Shown here: positions 1 through 8,049 of the stretch, one piece after another
How positions within the stretch are numbered: position 1 is the stretch's first letter
Layout of the letters: each line of letters starts with the position of its first letter
NCBI GenBank assembly: GCA_002726915.1
Contig: PBSY01000008.1
Coordinates: 45,871-93,425, forward strand
Source of the DNA: Verrucomicrobiales bacterium
Lineage (GTDB): Bacteria; Verrucomicrobiota; Verrucomicrobiia; Verrucomicrobiales; DEV007
Direction: 5' to 3'
DNA length: 47,555 nucleotides
Notes under the pieces: model-generated
Databases searched by the model: none
Told to the model about the DNA's origin: nothing
What the model saw: only the letters and a program-made list of their open reading frames with translations
Position numbers and translations under genes: made by a program

Positions 1-120
1 TTTGGTCTCTTCAACAGGCGCGTCTCCCCCGTCTTGCGCCCAAACTCCGGGTGCAGCAAAGGTGAAAAGGAGAATGATTCCAAGAACAATTAATTGGCGA
101 TTGGATCGGAGGAGTGACAT
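1..120 (-). CDS. N-terminal part of an exported protein (cut by window edge)
   Basis: An ATG at 120 opens a minus-strand frame of 40 codons that runs off the left edge without a stop. The peptide begins with a few basic residues (MSLLRSNRQ), then a hydrophobic stretch (LIVLGIILLFTFAAPGV), then WAQ followed by an acidic DGGDAPVEE stretch. That is a typical signal peptide with likely cleavage after WAQ. The mature part is outside the window, so no function can be given. It is the last visible gene of the minus-strand run below the ABC ATPase (82 bases between them). Confidence 0.6.
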   Translation of the reverse strand, partial: MSLLRSNRQLIVLGIILLFTFAAPGVWAQDGGDAPVEETK

Positions 121-202
121 AGGTATTATGGTTTTGCTTTTACTAAATGCGAGAGGTTGTTCTTGAGGTATTTCACGTTTCCTGTAAAGCAAAAAGTGAA
201 AT

Positions 203-952
203 TCATTTAAGGTTGTAAAAATCGTCACCAGCACCTGTTATTTCAAGAAATACCTCCTCTAAATTACGCTCCTCTGCCCCCTCTTTTGCAGAGAGGATTT
301 CATCAACGCTACCTAGAGCCACAAGCCGCCCTTCGTTGATGATCCCGATGCGATCAGCTAGCTCCTGCGCAACGTTAAGAAGGTGGGTCGAGAGAAAAAC
401 TGTCACCCCCGCTTCACTCCTTGCTTTTAACTCTTCTTTCACAACCCTTACATTCTTTGGATCAAGCCCCACCATCGGCTCATCTATAATGATAACCTCT
501 GGATCATGAAGGAGTGCCGAGGCAATCGCCAGTCTCTGCCTCGTTCCGTGGCTCAGATTCTCAATTCGCTGCGAGCTGTAGCTGACAAGAGAAAACTGTT
601 CCATTAGGGCGGGAGCTCTCTGTTTCGCCTTTTTTGGTTCTACCTCAAACAAATCGGCAATAAAAGCCATAAACTCGATCGGAGTGAGCTTATGATAAAA
701 CTCGGCAACATCGGGGATATAGCCAATGCGCCGCTTCGCTTCGATGGGCTGACGGGTGATATCAAACCCACAAATTTTAGCGCTGCCACCAGAAGGATTC
801 ATCAACCCGGTGAGCAGCTTAATGGTGGTAGTTTTCCCTGCCGCGTTCGGGCCGAGGAAGGCAAAGAATTCTCCAGGTTCAACTGTGAGGTTTAATTGAT
901 CCAGTGCCAGCAATTCGCCATATCGCATTGATAGGTCTTTGATTTCAATCAT
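203..952 (-). CDS. ABC transporter ATP-binding protein (ABC-2 exporter type)
   Basis: Cytoplasmic ATPase subunit of 250 residues, the usual length for ABC-2 type exporters. Walker A is GPNAAGKTT at about residues 34-42, the signature is LSHGTRQR, and Walker B is VIIIDEP followed by MVGLDP and the switch histidine in STHLL. Walker A has Ala where the family normally has Gly (GPNGAGKT), and the signature has His for Gly. The start is the ATG at 952, because translation from there begins MIEIKDLSMRYGE, the normal family N-terminus. Upstream in-frame sequence lies in the preceding gene. It starts 4 bases after that gene's stop, so the two are translationally close. No permease gene is visible; a partner may lie left of the window. 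Substrate unknown. Confidence 0.85.
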   Translation of the reverse strand: MIEIKDLSMRYGELLALDQLNLTVEPGEFFAFLGPNAAGKTTTIKLLTGLMNPSGGSAKICGFDITRQPIEAKRRIGYIPDVAEFYHKLTPIEFMAFIADLFEVEPKKAKQRAPALMEQFSLVSYSSQRIENLSHGTRQRLAIASALLHDPEVIIIDEPMVGLDPKNVRVVKEELKARSEAGVTVFLSTHLLNVAQELADRIGIINEGRLVALGSVDEILSAKEGAEERNLEEVFLEITGAGDDFYNLK

Positions 953-956
953 CCGA

Positions 957-1745
957 CTACTCTCTTTGTTTACGGTAAGCTTCCAAAGGAACAAGAATTT
1001 CAGATACGGCTTCAAGCCCTAGATTCGTTTCAACCTTTAGGGGTTCTCCAACCTCACTGAAATAGATTCGCAGTGTCATATCCTGATCTGGAAGTCTCAG
1101 GATAAGCAAATAGGCACGCATGTCTCTACCTCCAAAAGTATACTCCCCTACGTGAGCCGAACTGCGCCAGCGAATCGAAGACGGATCGAGTTGACTCAGG
1201 CCAAGCCCAGAAACCATCGGGAAAATAGCCGGCGGTATGGAACTTGAGTCATTCTTTTCATCTCCGAATTTGAATACTTCCTTCCCAGCAACCTGAGCGG
1301 AAGCACTGACTTTGAGCGGATCATTCTCGAAGGAGAGTAGCGCTGTCATGGAGTTGCGAGGTATCCGGATCGAAAAATCGCCTGCATCTAATTCAAATTC
1401 TTCGTTGAAAAAAAGATTCCCCTTCCAGTATGAGCCTCCGATGCTGGATTGATATCTCTCTTCGTATTTTTCTAAGCTGCCTGATAGCGAGAGTATCTTG
1501 ATTACGTCACCTGTCTCTGGATTAGGGCCAGAGCTTCCTGCAAGACGCAATTCACCCCTTCGAATTCCGTTCTCCAATATTGTCATGATGCTACTTTCGT
1601 TCCAGTTGAAGAATACATCATAGACTTCACGCGCATCGACTTCCGTCATGCGAGACTCCGGCGGCGCAAAAATTACCGTGCAAAGCCAGCCTGCGGTGCT
1701 GAGCCAGAAGATCACTATAAAAGTCGAGACGAGGCGGAGCAGCAT
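957..1745 (-). CDS. membrane-anchored protein of unknown function
   Basis: A 262-residue protein that I do not recognise. An N-terminal hydrophobic segment (about residues 3-26, LRLVSTFIVIFWLSTAGWLC) acts as a signal anchor or signal peptide. The rest is soluble, rich in beta-type sequence, with no conserved cysteines or metal motifs. The start is the ATG at 1745; a TTG two codons upstream is possible. It sits between argF (74 bases downstream of argF's stop) and the ABC ATPase (4 bases), so it is probably co-transcribed with the ATPase and may be an accessory subunit of that transporter. This link is inference from spacing only. Confidence 0.6.
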   Translation of the reverse strand: MLLRLVSTFIVIFWLSTAGWLCTVIFAPPESRMTEVDAREVYDVFFNWNESSIMTILENGIRRGELRLAGSSGPNPETGDVIKILSLSGSLEKYEERYQSSIGGSYWKGNLFFNEEFELDAGDFSIRIPRNSMTALLSFENDPLKVSASAQVAGKEVFKFGDEKNDSSSIPPAIFPMVSGLGLSQLDPSSIRWRSSAHVGEYTFGGRDMRAYLLILRLPDQDMTLRIYFSEVGEPLKVETNLGLEAVSEILVPLEAYRKQRE

Positions 1746-1819
1746 GGGCAAAGGAGGCTAGCACATGCCCTTCTATCTGGACAACCTAGATCCGCCTGAG
1801 CTCCTTACCCGCTCAACAA

Positions 1820-2734
1820 TCACCCTTGAGAGTGTTCCTCACGCAGTGCGATCAGCACGGCTTTTTGAGCATGAAGCCGATTCTCAGCCTGCTGGAAGAT
1901 TTCATCAGCGTGTCCTTCAAGCAACTCCTCAGTAATTTCTTTCCCACGGTAGGCGGGAAGACAATGCTGCACAATGACACCCGGATTTGCTTTCTTAACC
2001 AGTCTGCTGTGGATTTGGAACGGGGCGAGAGCTTTGAGACGAGCTTCTGCCTCCGCCTCCTTTCCCATGCTGACCCAGGTATCTGTGTAAAGCACATCGG
2101 CGTGCTCCGCCGCCAATTCGATGTCTTCAGTCAAGACCACCGGAGCTTTTCCTAATCTTTTCATAAATGCCGCGTCCGGTTGAAACTCGTGTGGTGCAGC
2201 AATGACCAATTTAAAACCAAGATGCTTAGCCGCCCACGCCCAAGAACGCCCCATGTTGCAATCGCCATCCCCAGCAAAGACAACTTTCTTATCTTCCCAC
2301 CCACCGACGAGTTCCTTCATCGTAAGAAGATCTGCAAGAATTTGGCAGGGATGCTCTTCATCAGTGAGAGCATTTATCGTCGGTATTTTACCATAGTTTG
2401 AAAAGTCGATGACATCCTGATGATCAAACGTCCGGATAATGGCGCCATGCACCATGCGGCCAAGAACACGCGCCGTATCTTTAATCGGTTCGCCTCGCCC
2501 TAACTGAACGTCGTTTGCATTGAGAAACATGGGGCGCGCTCCCAATTCATTGAGGCCTGTTTCAAAACTGACCCGCGTGCGAGTTGATGACTTTGTGAAA
2601 ATCATCGCCCACGTTTCGCCCTCGAGGGGCTTGGGACCTTCCAAGGAACGTTCTGCCTTGAGCTTCAACGCATCATCAATGAGCTGTTCCAACTCTTCCT
2701 TACTTAAGTCTTCTATGCCTAACAAATGCTTCAT
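1820..2734 (-). CDS. argF: ornithine carbamoyltransferase
   Basis: Converts ornithine plus carbamoyl phosphate to citrulline in cytoplasmic arginine synthesis. The 304 residues match the family length. The carbamoyl phosphate site SSTRTR lies at residues 49-54, HPCQ at 128-131, and the ornithine-side motif HCLP at 257-260. The second ligand loop DTWVSMGKE is at about 218-226. The ATG at 2734 lies 15 bases after the argD stop. It is the last gene of the argC-J-B-D-F operon. Aspartate carbamoyltransferase is excluded by the HCLP and SMGKE motifs. Confidence 0.95.
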   Translation of the reverse strand: MKHLLGIEDLSKEELEQLIDDALKLKAERSLEGPKPLEGETWAMIFTKSSTRTRVSFETGLNELGARPMFLNANDVQLGRGEPIKDTARVLGRMVHGAIIRTFDHQDVIDFSNYGKIPTINALTDEEHPCQILADLLTMKELVGGWEDKKVVFAGDGDCNMGRSWAWAAKHLGFKLVIAAPHEFQPDAAFMKRLGKAPVVLTEDIELAAEHADVLYTDTWVSMGKEAEAEARLKALAPFQIHSRLVKKANPGVIVQHCLPAYRGKEITEELLEGHADEIFQQAENRLHAQKAVLIALREEHSQG

Positions 2735-2749
2735 CAGCTCATGGATAAT

Positions 2750-4012
2750 TTAAATCTCGGATAATACTGCGTGAAAGCAGTTTAATGCTTCATCAACTTC
2801 TTCGTCAGTAACGTTTAATCTTGGCAGCCACCGCACCACCTCGTCGCCGGCAGGCACGGTTAAGAAACCGGCTTCCATCGCTTTGTTAACAACAAAAAGA
2901 CTTGGAGCCTGACCGGAAGCGAGAAATTCCTCGCTTCCCTCAAGTTTCTCTCGAGAGAGGACAAATCCAAGCATCAGACCGACGCCTCTAAGCGATTCAA
3001 TTACCGGTAGATTCCAATCAGCAACTACTTTCCGGATTCGCGATTCCTGCCGCTTCACATTGGCCAATGCACTAGATCTCTCAAGCTCCTCCAACACTGC
3101 CAAGGAAACAGCCGAAGCGAGAGGTGTGCCGCCGAAAGTCGACCCGTGAGTTCCTGGCCCAAGGGCTCCCTCACATTCATCACTCGCCCAGAATGACCCA
3201 ATCGGGAAACCTCCACCAAAGCCCTTTGCCCAACTTACCGCATCAGGCTCCACATCGACGCCACTACCTTCGAGCATGGTTCTCCAACCGCACCAGTCTC
3301 CAGTCCGACCAGAGCCACACTGAACCTCATCAAACAACAGTAAGAGATCGTATTGATCCCGTAAATCGGCAGCAGCTTGAAAGAAATCGGGCGAAACAGG
3401 ATTTATTCCACCCTCGCCCTGCAAAGGCTCAAACAGAATGGCTGCTGTCTTTTCTGTCGCAGCTTTCCGCAAGGTGTCGCAGTCATTAAAGGGCACGTGC
3501 AAAAATCCGGGCAAGAGAGGGTCGAACCCCATTTTTACTTTTTCCTGCGCTGTAGCTGCAATACCGCCCAACGTCCTGCCGTGAAACGACTGCTTCACCG
3601 TGATCACTTCGTTCTTACCGGCATCTTTACCGTATTTGTCGAAAGCCCGCTTCCTCGCCAACTTGATGAGACCGTCGTTAGCTTCTGCTCCGCTGTTGCA
3701 GAAAAATACTTTGCCGGGACGCTCCATCATCGTTTCAACCACAAATCTGGCGAGTTCAGCCTGCTCACGAATCTGGTAGAGGTTCGAGCAGTGGATCAAT
3801 TTCGCGGACTGTTCACCTAATGACTTTTGCATCACCTCGGGACAATGCCCCAAGGCGCACACTGCGATTCCAGTGGCAAAATCAAGATACCTCTTCCCTG
3901 ACTCGTCAAAAAGATAACCGCCTTCACCACGTGCGAAGGCAACGGGAAACCGACCGTAGTTACCGAGCACGAATTGATTCATCAATTCCGCTGTTGTTGC
4001 GTCATCGCTCAT
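2750..4012 (-). CDS. argD: acetylornithine aminotransferase
   Basis: PLP-dependent class III aminotransferase of 420 residues that converts N-acetylglutamate semialdehyde to N-acetylornithine. Visible landmarks are SGAEAND (107-113), the DEVQ loop (228-231, Asp228 contacting the pyridine nitrogen) and the Schiff-base lysine K263 in SWAKGFGGG. Phosphate-binding GSTFGG follows. The start codon overlaps the argB stop as ATGA, indicating translational coupling. The operon position supports argD over other class III aminotransferases such as ornithine or GABA aminotransferase. Confidence 0.93.
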   Translation of the reverse strand: MSDDATTAELMNQFVLGNYGRFPVAFARGEGGYLFDESGKRYLDFATGIAVCALGHCPEVMQKSLGEQSAKLIHCSNLYQIREQAELARFVVETMMERPGKVFFCNSGAEANDGLIKLARKRAFDKYGKDAGKNEVITVKQSFHGRTLGGIAATAQEKVKMGFDPLLPGFLHVPFNDCDTLRKAATEKTAAILFEPLQGEGGINPVSPDFFQAAADLRDQYDLLLLFDEVQCGSGRTGDWCGWRTMLEGSGVDVEPDAVSWAKGFGGGFPIGSFWASDECEGALGPGTHGSTFGGTPLASAVSLAVLEELERSSALANVKRQESRIRKVVADWNLPVIESLRGVGLMLGFVLSREKLEGSEEFLASGQAPSLFVVNKAMEAGFLTVPAGDEVVRWLPRLNVTDEEVDEALNCFHAVLSEI

Positions 4013-4896
4013 TTAACGATTTCAGTACCAATGCCTTTCTCAGTAAAAATCTCAAGCAGAAGCGAATGAGATATCCGCCCGTCAACCATGTGAATCTTCC
4101 CCACACCCGCATTTATCGCCTCGACTGAGGAACGAACCTTAGGGATCATACCTCCACTGATCACTCCCCCTCCGATCAATCCTTCTGCCTCCTCCACATT
4201 TAACGAGTCGATCAGTGTGCTTTGGTCAGACGGATCCCGCATCAAACCTAACACATCACTCAAGTAGACCAACTTCGATGCCTTCAACTCTGCTGCCAGC
4301 GCACTGGCCGCCAAATCGGCATTCACATTGAGGCTCAACTTGGTTCCCTCTTCCGATGCAACCGGTGACACCACCGGAACAATCTCAGAGGCCAAAGCGG
4401 CATGTATTTTTGAGAGATCGAAACCGGTCACCCGACCAACACGCCCCAATTCTACTTCCCTATTTTCCTCATCAGACCATCCGGTAAGTCTTTGGCCAAT
4501 AAAAGTCTCGTTGCCAGCCACCCCGATAGCTCGCCCTCCGAAACTCTCAATGCCTTGCACCAGACCCCGATTGATCTTCCCACTCAGAGTTTTTTCCACG
4601 ATTTCCATCGCCGCATCAGTTGTAACGCGTTGCCCACCGACAAACTTGGCCTCGAGTCCTGATTCATGCATTGCCGCCGAAATGGCCTTACCGCCACCGT
4701 GAACAATCACTGGATTGATGCCAGCGACTTCCATAAAGACGACATCACGGAGTAACCGACGCACCAAGGCTGGGTCATCCATGGCGCTGCCTCCAACCTT
4801 GATGAGAAAGGTCTTACCTCGAAACTCCTGCAGATACGGCAGGGCCTCGAGCAGCACATCGGCTTTCTCAATGTGATTCTGGAAGTTCGAGTTCAT
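4009..4896 (-). CDS. argB: acetylglutamate kinase
   Basis: Phosphorylates N-acetylglutamate. The amino-acid kinase fold is shown by KVGGS (residues 33-37), HGGGK (66-70) and the nucleotide-site region KLVYLSDVLGL. The open frame continues 55 codons upstream, but that stretch overlaps the end of argJ and has no kinase-like sequence. The ATG at 4896 gives 295 residues and the expected start about 30 residues before KVGGS. No strong ribosome-binding site is seen, and there are 83 bases between the argJ stop and this start. The stop overlaps the argD start by 4 bases. Confidence 0.94.
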   Translation of the reverse strand: MNSNFQNHIEKADVLLEALPYLQEFRGKTFLIKVGGSAMDDPALVRRLLRDVVFMEVAGINPVIVHGGGKAISAAMHESGLEAKFVGGQRVTTDAAMEIVEKTLSGKINRGLVQGIESFGGRAIGVAGNETFIGQRLTGWSDEENREVELGRVGRVTGFDLSKIHAALASEIVPVVSPVASEEGTKLSLNVNADLAASALAAELKASKLVYLSDVLGLMRDPSDQSTLIDSLNVEEAEGLIGGGVISGGMIPKVRSSVEAINAGVGKIHMVDGRISHSLLLEIFTEKGIGTEIVK

Positions 4897-4979
4897 CGAA
4901 AAGTTGAAGCAGGAAACATGCCGGCTTTCCCTGCTCGGGCAAGGAAAGAATACGCCACTCACCCCCGCAGAGGAATAGC

Positions 4980-6221
4980 TTAGCGTTTTGTTGTTTTTCG
5001 ATTCAACGCGTATTCCTCGCGGTTGAACTCCACATATTCCGGCGAGAGATCGGAGCTCCAAACATTGAACTCTCCTTTTCCAAGATTCAGATCAATCCCC
5101 ACAGTAAACTCAGGTTCTTTCACCGCTCCTGACAACTTATCAATATCCGTCTTGGCCGCGACACCGTTCTGGGTCGCGAGAACACCGTTAAAATAGATGT
5201 CGACCAGTTCTTCTTTCACTCTCGCCCCCGAATAGCCCACAGCGTGAATAACGCGCCCCCAGTTGGGGTCGTTCCCATTCCACGAACACTTCACCAGCTT
5301 AGAATTGGCCACAGCACGAGCTACCCTCTCAGCATCCAGTTGAGAAGCTGCTCTTCTCACTTGAACCTCCACCAACTTGGTAACACGCTCGCCGTCAGAT
5401 ACGATTTTTCGCGCAAGGCATTGCATAACCTCGGTGAGTGCCTCGCGGAATTCGGCACTTCCGGTGCCACTTCGCGTGATTGTCTTGTTCCCCGCTTGAT
5501 GATTCGCCATCACCACAACGGCATCATTGGTGCTCATATCACCATCGACAGAGATCCGATTAAATGACATGTCAACCGCTTCCCGAGTCGCGGCAACGAG
5601 CTCTGCTTTCGTTACCGCGGCATCTGTTGTGATGAAGCAAAGCATCGTAGCCATGTGAGGATTGATCATCCCTGAGCCTTTAGCGATCGCACCAATCTTA
5701 ACTTTCTTATCACCAATTTTGACGGTCACGGCCACACTTTTGGGTTTAGTGTCACTCGTCATGATTGCCTCCGCTGCTGGCCCAGAGTTTCGCGACAGTG
5801 ATTCAGCCAGACCTCCTATTTTTGGCTCAATTCGCTCTATCGGAAGGGGAACTCCGATAATGCCGGTGGAACAGATCTGCACTTCGCGCTGGTTCAGACC
5901 CAACGCCTTTGCCGTTGTGCTGGCCATAGTCCGTGCGTTCAGCATCCCACCGTGTCCAGTACAAGCATTCGCATTTCCGCTATTCACGATAATCGCTCTT
6001 GGCTCAGCCGATTTCAGGTAGCTGGATGAGAGCCTTACCGGAGCAGCACAGACTTCATTTTGAGTAAATACCGCCGCTCCTACGGTTGGGTATTGAGAAT
6101 ATATCAAGGCGAGATCGAGACGTTCAACGTCAGGATTTTTTATTCCACAGGATGCCGCAGCAGCAACAAACCCTTCGGGAGCACACACACCTCCCTCGAT
6201 CTCTTTTACTTTTCTGCCCAT
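4980..6221 (-). CDS. argJ: glutamate N-acetyltransferase / ornithine acetyltransferase
   Basis: Transfers the acetyl group from acetylornithine to glutamate, giving the cyclic arginine pathway. It is an Ntn-type enzyme that cleaves itself into two chains. The cleavage and nucleophile site is visible as KGSGMINPHM followed by ATML, with Thr192 the expected new N-terminal nucleophile. The length of 413 residues is normal. The ending LNRKTTKR differs slightly from the family's more common terminal motif. Whether it also uses acetyl-CoA cannot be told from sequence alone; no argA gene is in the window. It starts 24 bases after the argC stop. Confidence 0.94.
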   Translation of the reverse strand: MGRKVKEIEGGVCAPEGFVAAAASCGIKNPDVERLDLALIYSQYPTVGAAVFTQNEVCAAPVRLSSSYLKSAEPRAIIVNSGNANACTGHGGMLNARTMASTTAKALGLNQREVQICSTGIIGVPLPIERIEPKIGGLAESLSRNSGPAAEAIMTSDTKPKSVAVTVKIGDKKVKIGAIAKGSGMINPHMATMLCFITTDAAVTKAELVAATREAVDMSFNRISVDGDMSTNDAVVVMANHQAGNKTITRSGTGSAEFREALTEVMQCLARKIVSDGERVTKLVEVQVRRAASQLDAERVARAVANSKLVKCSWNGNDPNWGRVIHAVGYSGARVKEELVDIYFNGVLATQNGVAAKTDIDKLSGAVKEPEFTVGIDLNLGKGEFNVWSSDLSPEYVEFNREEYALNRKTTKR

Positions 6222-6245
6222 GAGCGGTGCCGGACGAAACCTGCA

Positions 6246-7304
6246 CTAAAAATTCATCAACCCGCTTTCTTCCGGCAGGCCACACATAAGGTTAAAACTC
6301 TGAATTGCCTGACTTCCCGCGCCTTTGCCCAGGTTGTCTTCGGCACTGGATAGAATCAAGCGTCCTGTCCGGCTGTCAACTACCCAACCTATATCAATAA
6401 AATTTGTTCTTACGACATGTTTTGTATCAGCAAAATTACCCTCCCCCAGAATCCTGACAAAAGCAGACTCCGAATAGGCTTTTTCCAGGACTCGGGCTAC
6501 CTCTAATGAAATATCCCCTCCATCGCCTGAAGGCGCACAAAAGATGGTCGTCGCAATCCCCGCTGTAATGGGCATCAAATGGGGAACAAAGCTGATTCTA
6601 ACCGTCTCGCCCGCAGCGATTGAAAGCTCCTGTTCTATCTCGCTGAGATGGCGATGCTTTGGAGCACCGTAGGCACGCAAGCTTTCGTTCACTTCGGCAA
6701 AAATAAGCGAAGCATCTGCCTTCTTTCCTGCGCCACTAACTCCGGATAGACTCGAAACCACGATACTGGCCGGCTTGAGTAAATTTGCTTTTAACAGTGG
6801 CAGCAAGGGAGTCAAGATACTCGTCGGGTAGCACCCAGGTGATGCCACCAAATCAGCTGAAGCGATCTCCTCGGAATACGTTTCCGGGAGCCCGTAAACT
6901 GCTCGGTCCAGGAGCTCGGGGGCAGGATGTGGCTGATCGTAAAACTCTTCGTAAATCTCGGGACTGCGAAGCCGGAAGTCTGCGCTCAGATCGATGACCC
7001 GAATTCCCTTGTCGAGCAACCCAATAGCAAACTCTGAAGCAACGCCATGCGGTAAAGCCAGAAATACCACACTAGCCCCAGTGTCCGCTATCGCATCGAT
7101 ACTGGGATGCATGAAAGTGAGTTCTTCCGCAACACGGGCGCCTCTCAATCTAGGAAAAACCTCAGAGAGAGATCTGCCGGCCTCCTGACGGGAGGTCACT
7201 CCAACGATTTCAACGTTTTGATGCATGACGAGGAGACGGATCAATTCCTGACCCGTGTAGCCGCTCGCACCAATCACTGCGATCTTAATGACCTCTTCAC
7301 TCAT
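6246..7304 (-). CDS. argC: N-acetyl-gamma-glutamyl-phosphate reductase
   Basis: NADPH-dependent reductase for the third step of arginine synthesis. The N-terminal Rossmann motif is GASGYTGQE (12-20), and the catalytic cysteine is C158 in SPGCYPTS. The 352 residues fit the type 1 family. It is the first gene of the minus-strand operon argC-argJ-argB-argD-argF. The upstream region 7305-7448 is A/T rich and must hold the operon promoter, but I could not pick a convincing -35/-10 pair or an arginine repressor box. Confidence 0.95.
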   Translation of the reverse strand: MSEEVIKIAVIGASGYTGQELIRLLVMHQNVEIVGVTSRQEAGRSLSEVFPRLRGARVAEELTFMHPSIDAIADTGASVVFLALPHGVASEFAIGLLDKGIRVIDLSADFRLRSPEIYEEFYDQPHPAPELLDRAVYGLPETYSEEIASADLVASPGCYPTSILTPLLPLLKANLLKPASIVVSSLSGVSGAGKKADASLIFAEVNESLRAYGAPKHRHLSEIEQELSIAAGETVRISFVPHLMPITAGIATTIFCAPSGDGGDISLEVARVLEKAYSESAFVRILGEGNFADTKHVVRTNFIDIGWVVDSRTGRLILSSAEDNLGKGAGSQAIQSFNLMCGLPEESGLMNF

Positions 7305-7448
7305 GAGCCCTGCAGCATGGCATAAAAACCGAGTGAGTGGAAAAAACTTTGGTCAATAAATCTATTTTTTTGAGGTAATACCGAGTTGCGGAATGTGAAA
7401 AACAGTTCAGACTACAGACTCGCGTTTTTTAATCGCGAATTTGGTCGG

Positions 7449-7525
7449 CGGGACGTGGCGCAGTCTGGTAGCGCACCACAATGGGGTTGTGGGGGTCGCT
7501 GGTTCGAATCCAGTCGTCCCGACCA
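7449..7525 (+). tRNA. tRNA-Pro (anticodon GGG)
   Basis: A 77-base cloverleaf with encoded CCA. The acceptor stem CGGGACG pairs with CGTCCCG. The anticodon stem is CCACA/TGTGG with the loop ATGGGGT, giving anticodon GGG. The T-arm GGTTCGAATCC is present. Pairing C1-G72 is typical of proline tRNAs. It is transcribed away from the arg operon. Confidence 0.96.
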
Positions 7526-7534
7526 TCGTTCACC

Positions 7535-7740
7535 AAAAACTCTCGAGGCCGCCGTTGGTCACCACCGCCTTACGATGGCGTCAAACTATGTCGCCATAGG
7601 CTGTTCATACAAATTACAGCCTAGGAATGTCAAAGTTGAAAAGACCTTCAAAGCTTCTCTTAGAAGCGCCCTAGCAGTAGACTTTTATCTTTCACGGCCC
7701 CCATAATGCCCGGCAGGAAGGTCACCTCAGAGCCCCGGCC
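7535..7740 (-). ncRNA. candidate structured RNA, 6S-like ends
   Basis: Between tRNA-Pro and the YdbH-like gene there is no credible protein gene, but there is dense pairing. On the minus strand CTCTGAGG (7732-7725) pairs with CCTCGAGAG (7548-7540) apart from one bulged base, closing a span of 193 bases. A run of five T (7539-7535) follows directly. The 5' arm (GCTCTGAGGTG) and 3' arm (GGCGGCCTCGAGAG) recall the ends of E. coli 6S RNA as I remember them, and the length fits 6S RNA. Inside lie perfect hairpins: GCTTCT/AGAAGC at 7653-7667, AGGCTGT/ACAGCCT at 7598-7622, and ATGGCG/CGCCAT at 7575-7597. The many internal hairpins are not a simple 6S rod, so the family call and even the strand are uncertain. 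Confidence 0.33.
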
Positions 7741-7745
7741 CAGAA

Positions 7746-7773
7746 GAAGGCTAAAGCCTTCATGATTTTTAAT
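7746..7773 (+). terminator. candidate intrinsic terminator
   Basis: A 7-bp perfect hairpin, GAAGGCT (7746-7752) with AGCCTTC (7755-7761), is followed by ATGATTTTTAAT. It could end read-through from tRNA-Pro. If so, the structured RNA at 7535-7740 might lie on the plus strand instead. Confidence 0.35.
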
Positions 7774-8049
7774 AATGGGAACGATGCGATGGCTGGTGTC
7801 ATCCACTTATAAGACGTCGTACCACTCCCACCCTCATTCGACTCATTCAATTCGCCAGCCCGCGAGTTCCACTTTCTTTCGACCTCGGAGACTAAAGTCA
7901 CGAATCATTGACGCGCAGATTTCTGAACTCGATAATGCCGAACTAACGCTCATCGCTCATTTCAAATAGCGGTTTACACTGCCAGATGACTCAAAAGCCT
8001 CTCTGCCAAAGAGTCGCAATCTCTCGGCCTCGCGCTATACTGAACAGTC
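7774..8049. other. gene-free stretch
   Basis: I see no gene, repeat or clear promoter here. Small open frames on both strands lack ribosome-binding sites and family features. It forms the upstream region of the YdbH-like gene and, if the 6S-like RNA is real, also carries that RNA's promoter; TATTAA within 7770-7778 (minus) is a possible -10. Confidence 0.4.

Noticed and set aside
4897-5061. 55-codon N-terminal extension of argB
   Set aside because: It overlaps argJ, has no kinase sequence, and the ATG at 4896 gives the normal enzyme length.
7321-7448. TTGACC on the minus strand as argC -35 and possible arginine box
   Set aside because: No acceptable -10 lies 16-18 bases downstream and the A/T-rich part does not match the ArgR box.
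7660-7806. Minus-strand 48-codon frame starting at GTG (ends LLLGRF)
   Set aside because: No ribosome-binding site, no family resemblance, and it overlaps the densely paired RNA candidate.
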